From assembly GCF_000472525.1 (NCBI RefSeq), contig NZ_AWZT01000039.1, positions 1 to 64,000 on the forward strand: DNA of 64,000 nucleotides, read 5' to 3'. Position 1 is the first letter of the stretch; every line of letters starts with the position of its first letter. The notes under the pieces are model-generated. The model was not told where the DNA came from. It ran no database searches and saw only the letters and a list, made by a program, of their open reading frames with translations. Made by a program: the position numbers and the translations under genes. This document shows positions 52,652 through 61,652 of the stretch, piece after piece. Source of the DNA: Paraburkholderia dilworthii. GTDB taxonomy: Bacteria > Pseudomonadota > Gammaproteobacteria > Burkholderiales > Burkholderiaceae.

Positions 52652-52978
52652 CTACAGTCCCCAAACAATGTCCGCGTTCGCCTTTTGCGCGGCGCGCAGC
52701 ATGTCGAGGAACGGATAAGCGCGTTGCGCGAGTCCCGGCGGAATCTCGTGGTGCTCGTGACCCTCTTCGTTCTCGTGGAAATGGCCGTCGTGTTCGGCGC
52801 GTTCCTGCTTGTCGAAGGTGATGGCCGCTTCCAGTTTCTCGATGGCCGCGCCTGTTTCGTCGTGAGTAATGACGCCCCGCTCCCCAAGGCGTTTACCGAC
52901 GATGCCGACCAGGTACTGTGCCAGGTTCTCAAGCATCATGACGTCTGGGCAAGCGCGGCATTTGAAAGTAATCAACAT
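52652..52978 (-). CDS. DUF1840 family protein
   Basis: 108 residues. It starts MLITFKCRACPDVMMLENLAQYLVG and has a His/Glu-rich middle (HDGHFHENEEGHEHHEI) before a C-terminal helix ending in ADIVWGL. This is the DUF1840 pattern of betaproteobacteria. The Cys pair and His cluster suggest possible metal binding, which is unproven. The gene is convergent with the small secreted protein and divergent from argS. Confidence 0.85.
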   Translation of the reverse strand: MLITFKCRACPDVMMLENLAQYLVGIVGKRLGERGVITHDETGAAIEKLEAAITFDKQERAEHDGHFHENEEGHEHHEIPPGLAQRAYPFLDMLRAAQKANADIVWGL

Positions 52979-53116
52979 GACTGTTCCCTTTTTCGTTATG
53001 TTGGGTTGACGCGCGAGCAGCGCTCAACGCCGCCGTCAGCGCGCGCTCCGTTAGCTCGCCAAAGAGACGCGGCGGCATCGGCCCTTGCTGGGCATCTCAT
53101 TGAACATATTAGCACC

Positions 53117-53125
53117 TGCTAAAAT
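53117..53125 (+). promoter_or_regulatory. Extended -10 element upstream of argS
   Basis: TGCTAAAAT fits an extended -10 (TGn plus TAAAAT). It lies about 280 bases before the argS ATG; the gap 52979-53407 holds no other gene. Confidence 0.35.
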
Positions 53126-53407
53126 CCGTCTGGACGGAAAAGCGCGCCTCGCTGCGCCGCGCGCAAAGGCACAAGCGGCGTGGCCAGCCCGGCCGGTTCG
53201 CGCCTGCATGCCACAGCAGCCATGCCTTCGCAGGACGCCGCGCAGCGCGCTGATCGCGTTGCAGGCAACGTGCCCAACGGCGAGCCTGTCATGCCGATGC
53301 ATCGACGAGCGAACCGCTTTCCACGCTTCCGACGAATCGGCCGCGCCTGCCGCGCAGCCGGCGCCTCTTTTGCATCACCGGATTGCCTCACTGGACTCGC
53401 AACAAGC

Positions 53408-55210
53408 ATGCTGCCCGCACATAAACATACTCTCGAAACACTGCTCGCCGACACGGTGAAGCAGGTCGCTCTTGCCACGCAAGGCGCGACCGAAGCCGCG
53501 TTCGTGTCGCCCACCATCGCGCTGGAGCGTCCGAAGGTCGCCGCGCACGGCGACGTCGCGTGCAATGTGGCGATGCAACTCGCCAAGCCGCTGCGCGCCA
53601 ATCCGCGCCAGCTGGCGCAGCAGATCGTCGATGCACTGCTCGCGCAGCCGCAGGCTCAAGGCCTCATCGAATCCGCCGAAGTCGCGGGGCCGGGCTTCAT
53701 CAATCTGCGCCTCGCCGCTGCGGCCAAGCAGGCCGTGATCGCCGCGGTGCTCGCCGAAAAAGATACGTATGGCCGCTCGCAACGCGACGCTGGCAAGCAT
53801 GTGCTGATCGAATTCGTGTCGGCGAACCCAACGGGGCCGCTGCACGTTGGGCACGGCCGCCAGGCTGCGCTCGGCGATGCGCTGTCGAACGTGCTCGCGT
53901 CGCAAGGCTGGGACGTGCATCGCGAGTTCTATTACAACGACGCCGGTGTGCAGATCGCCACACTCGCACTGTCCACCCAGGCGCGCGCACGCGGCCTCGC
54001 TCCGGGCGACGAAGGCTGGCCGGCTTCGGCGTACAACGGCGAGTACATTGCCGACATCGCGAAAGACTATCTGAACGGCGTCACGGTATCCGCTAGCGAC
54101 GGCGAGCCCGTCACAGGCGCGGGCGACGTCGAAAATCTCGAGGCGATCCGCCGTTTCGCGGTCGCGTATCTGCGCCGCGAACAGGACATGGACTTGCAGG
54201 CGTTCGGCGTGAAGTTCGACCAGTACTACCTGGAGTCGTCGCTTTACACCGAAGGCCGCGTCGAGAAAACCGTGCAAGCGCTGATCGCCGCGGGCAAGAC
54301 CTACGAGCAGGAAGGCGCGCTCTGGCTGCGCACCACCGACGACGGTGACGACAAAGACCGCGTCATGCGCAAGAGCGACGGCACGTACACGTACTTCGTG
54401 CCGGACGTCGCCTATCACGTTGCGAAGTGGGAGCGCGGCTTCACGAAGGTCATCAACATTCAGGGCTCCGATCACCACGGCACGATCGCGCGCGTGCGCG
54501 CCGGCCTGCAAGGGCTCGGCGTTGGCATTCCGAAAGGCTATCCGGACTACGTGCTGCACAAGATGGTCACGGTCATGCGCAACGGCGAAGAGGTGAAGAT
54601 CTCGAAGCGCGCGGGCAGCTATGTGACCGTGCGCGATCTGATCGAATGGTCAGGCGGCGCAACGCCGGGCTCCGAAGCTGCCGTCGATCTGATCGATGAA
54701 GAGACGATTCGCCGCGGCCGCGACGCGGTGCGCTTCTTTCTGATCTCGCGCAAGGCCGACACGGAGTTCGTCTTCGACATCGACCTCGCGTTGAAACAAA
54801 ATGACGAAAACCCCGTGCACTACGTGCAATATGCGCATGCACGGATCTGCTCGGTCATCGCCGAATGCAAGGCACGCTATGGCGCCGATCAAAACGCGGA
54901 CGAGAGCGCGCTCGCCAGTGTCGACCTCGCGCCGCTCACGAGCGAGCGCTCAATGGCCTTGCTGAACAAGCTCGCCGAATTCCCTGACATGCTCCAGCAT
55001 GCCGCCGACGAACTCGCGCCGCATGCGGTCGCGTTCTATCTGCGCGACCTCGCCGGTGAATTCCACTCGTTCTACAATGACAGGGCCGAGCGCGTGCTGG
55101 TCGACGATGCAACCGAACGCAAGGCACGCGTCGCGCTGCTCGCGGCTACGCGTCAGGTGCTCGCCAACGGTCTTGCGATCATCGGCGTCTCCGCTCCATT
55201 CAAAATGTAA
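53408..55210 (+). CDS. argS: Arginyl-tRNA synthetase
   Basis: 600 residues of class I aminoacyl-tRNA synthetase. The arginyl N-terminal tRNA D-loop domain is followed by the catalytic domain with the HIGH-type motif (ANPTGPLHVGHGRQAALGD), the KMSKS-like VKISKRAG and the C-terminal anticodon-binding helices (HSFYNDRAERVL). The frame stays open 76 codons upstream of the ATG at 53408. Those residues are unlike any ArgS N-terminus, so the ATG giving MLPAHKHTLETLLADTV is chosen. SPOR, dsbA and SDR genes follow on the same strand. Confidence 0.96.
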   Translation: MLPAHKHTLETLLADTVKQVALATQGATEAAFVSPTIALERPKVAAHGDVACNVAMQLAKPLRANPRQLAQQIVDALLAQPQAQGLIESAEVAGPGFINLRLAAAAKQAVIAAVLAEKDTYGRSQRDAGKHVLIEFVSANPTGPLHVGHGRQAALGDALSNVLASQGWDVHREFYYNDAGVQIATLALSTQARARGLAPGDEGWPASAYNGEYIADIAKDYLNGVTVSASDGEPVTGAGDVENLEAIRRFAVAYLRREQDMDLQAFGVKFDQYYLESSLYTEGRVEKTVQALIAAGKTYEQEGALWLRTTDDGDDKDRVMRKSDGTYTYFVPDVAYHVAKWERGFTKVINIQGSDHHGTIARVRAGLQGLGVGIPKGYPDYVLHKMVTVMRNGEEVKISKRAGSYVTVRDLIEWSGGATPGSEAAVDLIDEETIRRGRDAVRFFLISRKADTEFVFDIDLALKQNDENPVHYVQYAHARICSVIAECKARYGADQNADESALASVDLAPLTSERSMALLNKLAEFPDMLQHAADELAPHAVAFYLRDLAGEFHSFYNDRAERVLVDDATERKARVALLAATRQVLANGLAIIGVSAPFKM

Positions 55211-55231
55211 GTCCTCCGGCGCAACATGCAC

Positions 55232-55257
55232 GCGGCCGTCGTTATAATCGGCGGCCG
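55232..55257 (+). promoter_or_regulatory. TATAAT flanked by direct repeats, upstream of the SPOR gene
   Basis: A perfect TATAAT (55243-55248) sits between two copies of GCGGCCG (55232-55238 and 55251-55257), 19 bases apart. It lies about 40 bases before the SPOR gene ATG. The -35 region is weak. Confidence 0.45.
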
Positions 55258-55289
55258 TTCCAGGATTCTTTTTGCAGGTGATTCATACG

Positions 55290-56093
55290 ATGGCAAAACC
55301 ACGCCGCACAACAAAGCAATCGAAACAAACCGGGGGTACTTTTCTCGGCATCGTGCTGGGCCTGATCGTCGGCCTTGCGATCGCGGTAGTGGTGGCGCTG
55401 TATATCACCCGTGCGCCTACGCCGTTCGTGTCGAAGGTCGCGCCGCCCGCTGCGTCCGATTCGAGCGCGAGCCAGGCGCAATACGATCCGAACCGTCCGC
55501 TGCAAGGCAAGACGCCGGGCCAGCCGGTGCCGCAGGCCGCGCAACCCGCGCCGCCGAACACCGCGCCTGGCCAGACCAATTCGCAGACGCAATCGGGCAT
55601 GCTGGAGCAGCCGCAGATCATCGAAGTGCCGCCGACCATCGGCAACAATTCGAACGGCAACGGCACGGCGGTCGCGCCGAAGCCCGCGCAGGATAACGGC
55701 AGCAGCGCCGCGGCAGCAGCGCCCGCGAAGAAACCGCAGGGCACCAACGCGCCGGCTGCTACGGCTGCGGGTTCCGCGCCGAAGAGCACGTCGTCGGCTA
55801 CAGCCGCGAACGGCAAGCCGGGTTCGGGGCCAGCACCGGCACCCGGCGACGCGAACACCGGCTACTTCCTGCAAGTGGGCGCCTACAAGACCGCCGCCGA
55901 CGCCGAACAGCAACGCGCGCGTCTCGCGTTCCAGGGCTTCGAGTCGAAGGTCACGCAGCGCGATGCGGGCGGCGTCACGTATTATCGCGTGCGTATCGGA
56001 CCGTTCTCGAAGTTCGAGGACATGAACGCGAGCCGTCAGCGTCTGTCGGATGCGGGCGTGGACACAGCCGTAATCCGTTTCACCAAACAATAA
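55290..56093 (+). CDS. SPOR-domain protein (FtsN-like)
   Basis: 267 residues. A short basic cytoplasmic N-terminus (MAKPRRTTKQSKQ) leads to one membrane helix (FLGIVLGLIVGLAIAVVVALYI). A long Pro/Ala/Gln-rich periplasmic linker (about 45-190) and a C-terminal SPOR domain (FLQVGAYKTAADAEQQRARLAF, then VRIGPFSKFEDMNASRQRL) complete the FtsN-type layout. SPOR domains bind denuded peptidoglycan at the division septum. The ATG at 55290 is preferred to one six codons earlier. dsbA follows 176 bases downstream. Confidence 0.88.
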   Translation: MAKPRRTTKQSKQTGGTFLGIVLGLIVGLAIAVVVALYITRAPTPFVSKVAPPAASDSSASQAQYDPNRPLQGKTPGQPVPQAAQPAPPNTAPGQTNSQTQSGMLEQPQIIEVPPTIGNNSNGNGTAVAPKPAQDNGSSAAAAAPAKKPQGTNAPAATAAGSAPKSTSSATAANGKPGSGPAPAPGDANTGYFLQVGAYKTAADAEQQRARLAFQGFESKVTQRDAGGVTYYRVRIGPFSKFEDMNASRQRLSDAGVDTAVIRFTKQ

Positions 56094-56269
56094 ACAGCGA
56101 GTGATCCACCTGCATGCGCCGCCGCCGAACTATCGGTGCGCGGCGCATGTCACAAGAATCGCAAGCACGATTGAGCACGACGGACGATAGAACCGTCCAA
56201 CGCCGATTTGAAAACGGTGACGGGCATTTGCGTGGCGCCACTGTTTACGCCTACTTGGGTCAACAAAAC

Positions 56270-56908
56270 ATGAAAAAACTGCTGAGCATTCTGTTCCTTT
56301 CGCTGGGCCTCGTCGCGGCCACGGCGCAGGCATCGCCGTCGGCGCCGGTCGCGGGCAAGGACTACACGGTGTTGCCGACCACGCAACCCACCGACGTGCC
56401 CGCCGGCAAGATCGAAGTCACCGAATTCTTCTGGTACGGCTGCCCGCACTGCAACGAATTCGACCCGTACCTCGAAGCATGGGTGAAGAAACAGGGCGCG
56501 GACGTGGTGTTCAAGCGCGTGCCGGTCGCCTTCCGCGACGACTTCATTCCGCACTCGAAGATGTACCACGCGCTCGACGCACTCGGCCTCGCCACGCAAC
56601 TCACGCCCAAGGTTTTCAACGAGATCCACGTCAACAAAGACTATCTGCTGACGCCGGAAGATCAGGCCAAATTCCTGGCGAAGAATGGCGTCGATCCGAA
56701 GAAGTACATGGACGCGTACAACTCGTTCTCAACGCAGAGCGCGTTGCAAAAAGACAAGAAGCTGCTGGAAGACTACAAGATCGACGGCGTGCCGACTATC
56801 GCCGTTCAGGGCAAGTATGAAACCGGCCCGGCCGCGACCAACAGCCTGCCCGGCACCGTCCAGGTGCTCGACTACCTGGTCCAGCAGGTTCGCGCGAAGA
56901 AGATGTAA
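56270..56908 (+). CDS. dsbA: Thiol:disulfide interchange protein DsbA
   Basis: 212 residues. Signal peptide KKLLSILFLSLGLVAATAQA with cleavage after AQA. The active site is C58-P-H-C61 in FFWYGCPHCNEF and the cis-proline loop is GVPTIAVQG, both typical of DsbA. It introduces disulfide bonds into exported proteins in the periplasm. The frame opens further upstream, but the ATG at 56270 is the only one giving a signal peptide. An SDR gene follows 16 bases downstream. Confidence 0.95.
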   Translation: MKKLLSILFLSLGLVAATAQASPSAPVAGKDYTVLPTTQPTDVPAGKIEVTEFFWYGCPHCNEFDPYLEAWVKKQGADVVFKRVPVAFRDDFIPHSKMYHALDALGLATQLTPKVFNEIHVNKDYLLTPEDQAKFLAKNGVDPKKYMDAYNSFSTQSALQKDKKLLEDYKIDGVPTIAVQGKYETGPAATNSLPGTVQVLDYLVQQVRAKKM

Positions 56909-56924
56909 AGCCCGAGGCGCCGGA

Positions 56925-57698
56925 ATGAGCTCATCGTTGAAAGTTTTCATTACCGGCGCGTCAAGTGGGATCGGCCTCGCGCTCGCCGCCGAATATGCGC
57001 GGCGCGGCGCGATTCTTGGCCTCGTTGCCCGCCGCGGCGACGCTCTTGCCGCCTTCCATCGGTCTCATCCGCAAAACTCCATTTCGATTTTTTCCGTCGA
57101 CGTCCGCGACGCCGAGGCGCTCGCCGAAGCGGCCGCGCAGTTCATCGCGCGACACGGTTTGCCGGACATCGTGATCGCCAATGCGGGCGTGAGCCGTGGC
57201 GCGGTCACTGGGCAAGGCGACCTGCGCACCTTCCGCGAAGTGATGGACATCAACTACTTCGGCATGGTCGCCACGTTCGAGCCGTTCGCCGCAGCGATGA
57301 TCGCCGCCAGACAAGGCGCGCTGGTCGGCATTGCCAGCGTCGCAGGCGTGCGCGGCTTGCCGGGCTCGGGCGCGTATAGCGCGTCGAAGTCGGCGGCGCT
57401 CAAGTATCTCGAAGCGTTGCGCGTCGAAATGCGTCCGCACGGCGTCGGCGTGGTTACTATCGCGCCGGGCTATGTCCGCACGCCGATGACCGCGCACAAT
57501 CCCTACACCATGCCCTTCCTGATGGACGCAGAGCGCTTCGCGGAAAAGGCTGCGCAGGCGATCGAGCGCCGCACGGCCTTCGCTGTGTTTCCCTGGCAGA
57601 TGCGCATTGTCGCGATGCTGCTGCACGTAGCGCCGCGCTGGCTTTACGACCGCGTGTTCGAACGCGCGCCGCGCAAGCCGCGCGCTGTCGCCGAGTAA
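56925..57698 (+). CDS. Short-chain dehydrogenase/reductase
   Basis: 257 residues of the classical SDR family. The NAD(P)-binding motif is ITGASSGIGLALAAEYA, the NAG motif is IVIANAGVSRG, and the catalytic YxxxK is GAYSASKSAALKY with the Ser in GIASVAGVRG. The APGYVRTPM loop follows. The C-terminal FPWQMRIVAMLLHVAPRWLYDRVF is a hydrophobic helix that may contact the membrane. It lies between dsbA and the BtuF-like gene (4-base gap to the latter). Substrate unknown. Confidence 0.9.
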   Translation: MSSSLKVFITGASSGIGLALAAEYARRGAILGLVARRGDALAAFHRSHPQNSISIFSVDVRDAEALAEAAAQFIARHGLPDIVIANAGVSRGAVTGQGDLRTFREVMDINYFGMVATFEPFAAAMIAARQGALVGIASVAGVRGLPGSGAYSASKSAALKYLEALRVEMRPHGVGVVTIAPGYVRTPMTAHNPYTMPFLMDAERFAEKAAQAIERRTAFAVFPWQMRIVAMLLHVAPRWLYDRVFERAPRKPRAVAE

Positions 57699-57701
57699 AT
57701 C

Positions 57702-58520
57702 ATGTCTGTGCGTGCGGTCGATGCAACCGGCGTCGCGCACGAGAAAGCGGGTGTCGGCACGCGCATCGTCTCGCTGGTGCCGAGCATTACCGAACTGTTG
57801 TTTGCTCTGGGCCTCGAAGGGCGGATCGTCGGGCGTACCGGCTTCTGCGTGCATCCGCGCGACAAGGTTCGCAACGTGCCCAAGGTCGGCGGCACGAAAG
57901 CGGTGAATGTCGATGCGCTCCGCGCGCTGCAACCCACCCATCTGATCGTCAATATCGACGAGAACGAGCGCGGCACTGTCGACCAGTTGCGCGCGTTCGT
58001 GCCGCATGTCGTTGTGACGCATCCACAGACTCCGCAAGACAATCTCTCGCTCTACACGCTGCTGGGTGCGATCTTCGACCGCGAGAAAGAAGCACGCGAT
58101 CTCGCTGCAATGCTTGAGGCGCGTCTGCACGAGGCCGCCTCGCACGAATTCGCCGAGCAAAATGTACTGTATCTGATCTGGCGCGAACCGTGGATGACCG
58201 TCGCGCGCGACACTTACATCTCCGCGATGTTGCGCCTCGTGAACTGGCGAACGCTGCCCGATGTGCAAGGCGGAGCAGCAGGCGCGGCCCGCTATCCGGT
58301 GTTCGATTTCGACCGCTCGCCGTGGCTTGCCGGGGTCGATCGCATTTTGCTTTCGAGCGAGCCCTATCGCTTCACGCAGGCTCATTGCGATGCGCTGAAA
58401 CGCGATCCGCGAGTGGCCGGCAAGCGCATCGAGTTGATCGATGGAGAAATGGTCTCGTGGTACGGCGTGCGAGCGATCGAAGGCATCGCTTATCTGATGA
58501 AGCGCGCAGCGGCCGAGTGA
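57702..58520 (+). CDS. Cobalamin-binding (BtuF/TroA-like) protein without signal peptide
   Basis: 272 residues of the helical-backbone metal-receptor superfamily. RIVSLVPSITELLFALGLEGRIVGRT is the BtuF/FepB-type opening, and VPKVGGTKAVNVDALRALQPTHLIV the second half of the N-lobe. Family relatives bind vitamin B12 or haem in the periplasm, but this one begins MSVRAVDATGVAHEKAG with no hydrophobic leader. It therefore appears cytosolic. WREPWMTVARDTYISAMLRL is also retained. It starts 4 bases after the SDR gene. No BtuCD-like permease or ATPase is near. Confidence 0.82.
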   Translation: MSVRAVDATGVAHEKAGVGTRIVSLVPSITELLFALGLEGRIVGRTGFCVHPRDKVRNVPKVGGTKAVNVDALRALQPTHLIVNIDENERGTVDQLRAFVPHVVVTHPQTPQDNLSLYTLLGAIFDREKEARDLAAMLEARLHEAASHEFAEQNVLYLIWREPWMTVARDTYISAMLRLVNWRTLPDVQGGAAGAARYPVFDFDRSPWLAGVDRILLSSEPYRFTQAHCDALKRDPRVAGKRIELIDGEMVSWYGVRAIEGIAYLMKRAAAE

Positions 58521-58786
58521 ATGCGCGGCAGGCCCCGCACACGTCCATTCCATATGAATATGTGGATTATGTTGTTGTCGCCGCAACGGCCCTTCGATAA
58601 GCTTTCGCGAAGGCCGGCGCGTGCATGGCCCCGATTAATGGCGCCCATGCGCGGGGGACGGAAACGTATCAGAATGAAGTCGGCGGCCACGCCGCCGGCT
58701 GAGGGTCGCTGTCGCCGGTCGCCCGTCAACGGAACATAACCACAAACCAGACGCACTGCCTGACTGCGCTTGTTATCGGAGATCTT

Positions 58787-60373
58787 ATGCGCTTCAAACT
58801 GCTCGCAGCCGCCGTACTGTTCACGGCGCCCGCGCTCGTGCTCGCCAAACCGCTGACCGTCTGCACCGAGTCGAGCCCCGACGGCTTCGATGTCGTGCAG
58901 TTCAACTCGCTCGTCACGACGAATGCGTCGGCTGACGTGATCTTCAATTCGCTGGTCTCGTACGACGAAGCCGCGAAGAAAGTCGCGCCGTCGCTCGCCG
59001 ACAAGTGGGACGTGAGCGCGGACGGCCTCACCTACACGTTCCATCTGCGCCCGAACGTGCAGTTCCAGACCACCGATTACTTCAAGCCGAGCCGGCCGCT
59101 CACCGCTGACGACGTCGTGTTCACGTTCGACCGCATGTTGAACGACAGCAATCCGTGGCACAAGGTAGCGGGCGCGAGCGGCTTCCCGCATGCGCAGTCG
59201 ATGGGCTTGCCGAAGCTCATCAAGTCGATCAGCAAGGTCGATGACAACACCGTCAAGTTCGAACTGAACGCGCCGGACGCGACGTTCGTTTCTATTCTCA
59301 CGATGGGCTTCGCCTCCATCTATTCGGCTGAATACGCGGATCAGTTGCTCAAGGCCGGCAAGCAGGTCGACCTGAACTCGAAGCCGATCGGCACCGGTCC
59401 ATTCGAACTGAAGAGCTACACGAAAGACGCGGTGATCCGTTATGACGTGAACCCGACCTACTGGGGCCCGAAGCCGAAGATCGACCGCCTGATCTATGCG
59501 ATCACGCCCGACGCCACAGTGCGCGCGCAGAAGGTGAAAGCGGGCGAATGCCAGATCGCGTTGTCGCCGAAGCCGCAGGATCTCGCGGATGCCAAGCAGG
59601 ACAAGTCGCTCGCCATCGTGCAGACGCCCGCATTCATGACCGCGTTCGTCGCATTGAATACGCAGAAAAAGCCGCTCGACAACCAGAAAGTGCGCGCCGC
59701 GCTAAACATGGCGTTCGACCGCAGCACGTATCTGAAAACGGTGTTCGACAACACGGCGACGCCCGCCGTGAACCCGTATCCGCCGAACACGTGGAGCTAC
59801 GACAAGGCGGTGAAGGCGTGGCCGTACGATCCGGCGAAGGCCAAGAAACTGCTCGCCGACGCCGGCTATCCGAACGGCTTCGAAACCACGATCTGGGTGC
59901 GCCCCAACGGCAGCGTGCTGAATCCGAATCCGAAGGCGGGCGCCGAGTTACTGCAAGCCGACTTTGCAAAGATCGGCGTGAAGGCGGACGTGAAAGTGAT
60001 CGAATGGGGCGAACTCATCAAGCAGGCGAAGCAAGGTCAGCATGACTCGCTATTCATGGGCTGGGCGGGCGACAATGGCGATCCGGACAATTATCTGTCG
60101 CCGCTCTTTAGCTGCAATGCGGTGAAATCGGGCATCAACTTCGCGCGCTTTTGCAATGAGGATCTCGACAAGTTGATCGCCGAGGGCAAGTCCACGCCGG
60201 ATCAAGCCAAGCGCGCGAAAGCGTATCAGGCCGCGCAGCAGATCATCCATGATCAGGCGCTGTGGATTCCGCTCGGCTATCCCACGGCGGCCGCCATTAC
60301 GCGAACCAATGTGAGCGGTTATCACGTGAGTCCGTTCGGACGACAGAACTTTGGCGCGGTGGTGGTGCAGTAA
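58787..60373 (+). CDS. Peptide-type ABC substrate-binding protein (DppA-like)
   Basis: 528 residues of the SBP_bac_5 family. Signal peptide RFKLLAAAVLFTAPALVLA with cleavage after VLA. The mature part has CTESSPDGFDVVQ, the GTGPFELKSYTKDAVIRYDVNPTYWG segment and FMGWAGDNGDPDNYLSPLFSC, all typical of dipeptide-binding DppA. GGAGA stands before the ATG. The permease genes are not in the window, since a terminator follows and the next gene is convergent; dppBCDF may lie elsewhere. Confidence 0.92.
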   Translation: MRFKLLAAAVLFTAPALVLAKPLTVCTESSPDGFDVVQFNSLVTTNASADVIFNSLVSYDEAAKKVAPSLADKWDVSADGLTYTFHLRPNVQFQTTDYFKPSRPLTADDVVFTFDRMLNDSNPWHKVAGASGFPHAQSMGLPKLIKSISKVDDNTVKFELNAPDATFVSILTMGFASIYSAEYADQLLKAGKQVDLNSKPIGTGPFELKSYTKDAVIRYDVNPTYWGPKPKIDRLIYAITPDATVRAQKVKAGECQIALSPKPQDLADAKQDKSLAIVQTPAFMTAFVALNTQKKPLDNQKVRAALNMAFDRSTYLKTVFDNTATPAVNPYPPNTWSYDKAVKAWPYDPAKAKKLLADAGYPNGFETTIWVRPNGSVLNPNPKAGAELLQADFAKIGVKADVKVIEWGELIKQAKQGQHDSLFMGWAGDNGDPDNYLSPLFSCNAVKSGINFARFCNEDLDKLIAEGKSTPDQAKRAKAYQAAQQIIHDQALWIPLGYPTAAAITRTNVSGYHVSPFGRQNFGAVVVQ

Positions 60374-60398
60374 TCACTGGCTGCGCTGTGAGGCACAG

Positions 60399-60432
60399 AA
60401 AAAACCCGGTGGAGGAAGCACCGGGTTTTTTA
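60399..60432. terminator. Bidirectional intrinsic terminator
   Basis: AAAAAACCCGGTG pairs with CACCGGGTTTTTT around GAGGAAG. It ends the binding-protein gene on the plus strand and the MBL-fold gene on the minus strand. Confidence 0.92.
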
Positions 60433-60457
60433 ATGCCGCGTCGGATGGGGCGAGCAA

Positions 60458-61528
60458 TCACGCCGAGAACCGGATCACTCCATCGTCATCCAGCCGGCGC
60501 TTCAATGCCCCGGCCAGCCACAGCAAATGCAAGTGCGCGAGCGCTTCACCCATCGCGAACGTCATCTGGTGAATGTCGAGTTCGCGCTTGAACATCAGCG
60601 GCACGATATCCGCCGCGCTTTGCGGTTTTAACGCACACGCCTCGCGCACTTCGGCCAGACGCGCATCATGATGCTCGCGGAGTTGCCTCACGCGCGTACG
60701 CACGCCACGAAACGGCTTGCCATGCGACGGCAGCACGAGCGTGTCTTCCGGCATCACCTCATAGCGCGCAAGCGACTCAAGATAAAGCGCGAGCGGCGAG
60801 CCCTCCGGCTCCATTGCGAACACCGACACATTCGTCGAAATGCGCGGCAGCACCATGTCGCCGGATATAAGCACACCGGTCTCTTCACAGTGCAACGCGC
60901 AGTGCTCCGGCGAATGTCCGAAGCCTGTGACCACGCGCCACGTCTTGCCGCCGATCGTCACGCCATCCGCTTCGCGCAGACGCCGATACTGGCCCGGAAC
61001 TTCCGGCACCAAGTTCGCGTAATAGCTCTGGCGGCTGCGCAGTTTCTCAAGCGATTCCCGGTCGGTCACGCCGTGCAGCGCAAAGTGCCGCGCAGCGCCC
61101 TCGCCGCCCGCATTCGAGCCGTCGCCGGCCGCCATCACGCGAGCCTGCATGTATTCGCCGAGGGTCATCCACAGCCGCGCGTCCCAGCGCTTCTTATCAC
61201 CGCCGCCGCATACCCAGTGCGCGAGTCCGATGTGGTCCGGATGACAATGCGTGACGATCACGCGCAGCACCGGCAAACCGTCGAGCGCCGACTCGAACAC
61301 TTTCTCCCAGTTCTCCTTGATCGCATCTGACGCGATCCCGCAGTCGACCACCGTCCAGCCCTGCTGACCGTCGATCTGGTCGCGCAGCAGCCACAGGTTG
61401 ATATGGTCGAGTGCAAACGGCAGCGGCATGCGCAGCCAGAAGACGCCGGGCGCGACTTCCTGCGCCCGGCCGGGTTCGGGCAACGTGTCGCCGAACGGAT
61501 AGTCGAGTTGATGTTCGAGTGCATTCAT
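60458..61528 (-). CDS. MBL-fold metallo-hydrolase
   Basis: 356 residues. The metallo-beta-lactamase signature HxHxDH is present as VTHCHPDHIGLAHW. Further ligands occur in GHSPEHCALHCEETGVLISGDMVLPRI and LPSHGKPFRG. The C-terminal part (LREHHDARLAEVREACALKP onward) is the winged-helix-like tail seen in lactamase-B/LACTB2-type hydrolases. Substrate unknown. The ATG at 61528 is preferred over a start 17 codons earlier. It is divergent from a LiuR-like MerR gene across a 124-base gap with a dyad. Confidence 0.88.
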   Translation of the reverse strand: MNALEHQLDYPFGDTLPEPGRAQEVAPGVFWLRMPLPFALDHINLWLLRDQIDGQQGWTVVDCGIASDAIKENWEKVFESALDGLPVLRVIVTHCHPDHIGLAHWVCGGGDKKRWDARLWMTLGEYMQARVMAAGDGSNAGGEGAARHFALHGVTDRESLEKLRSRQSYYANLVPEVPGQYRRLREADGVTIGGKTWRVVTGFGHSPEHCALHCEETGVLISGDMVLPRISTNVSVFAMEPEGSPLALYLESLARYEVMPEDTLVLPSHGKPFRGVRTRVRQLREHHDARLAEVREACALKPQSAADIVPLMFKRELDIHQMTFAMGEALAHLHLLWLAGALKRRLDDDGVIRFSA

Positions 61529-61585
61529 TGGGGTGTCTTCCTCCACGCATTGTGCGTACTTGCCGCAGGTTGCATTCAACCCAGG

Positions 61586-61607
61586 TTGACGATAACGTAA
61601 ACGTCGA
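61586..61607. promoter_or_regulatory. LiuR-like operator candidate
   Basis: TTGACGATAACG continuing into TAAACGTCGA resembles the TTTACGTAAACGTCAA-type sites I recall for LiuR of branched-chain catabolism. It lies between the MBL-fold gene and the divergent MerR gene, 46 bases before the latter's ATG. Confidence 0.4.
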
Positions 61608-61652
61608 TTCTATCGTTCAATCCTATTGTTTGCCCGGCTACCGAATGTCCCG

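Noticed and set aside
53180..53407. An N-terminal extension of argS of 76 residues
   Set aside because: The extra residues are unlike any arginyl-tRNA synthetase N-terminus; the ATG at 53408 gives the standard start.
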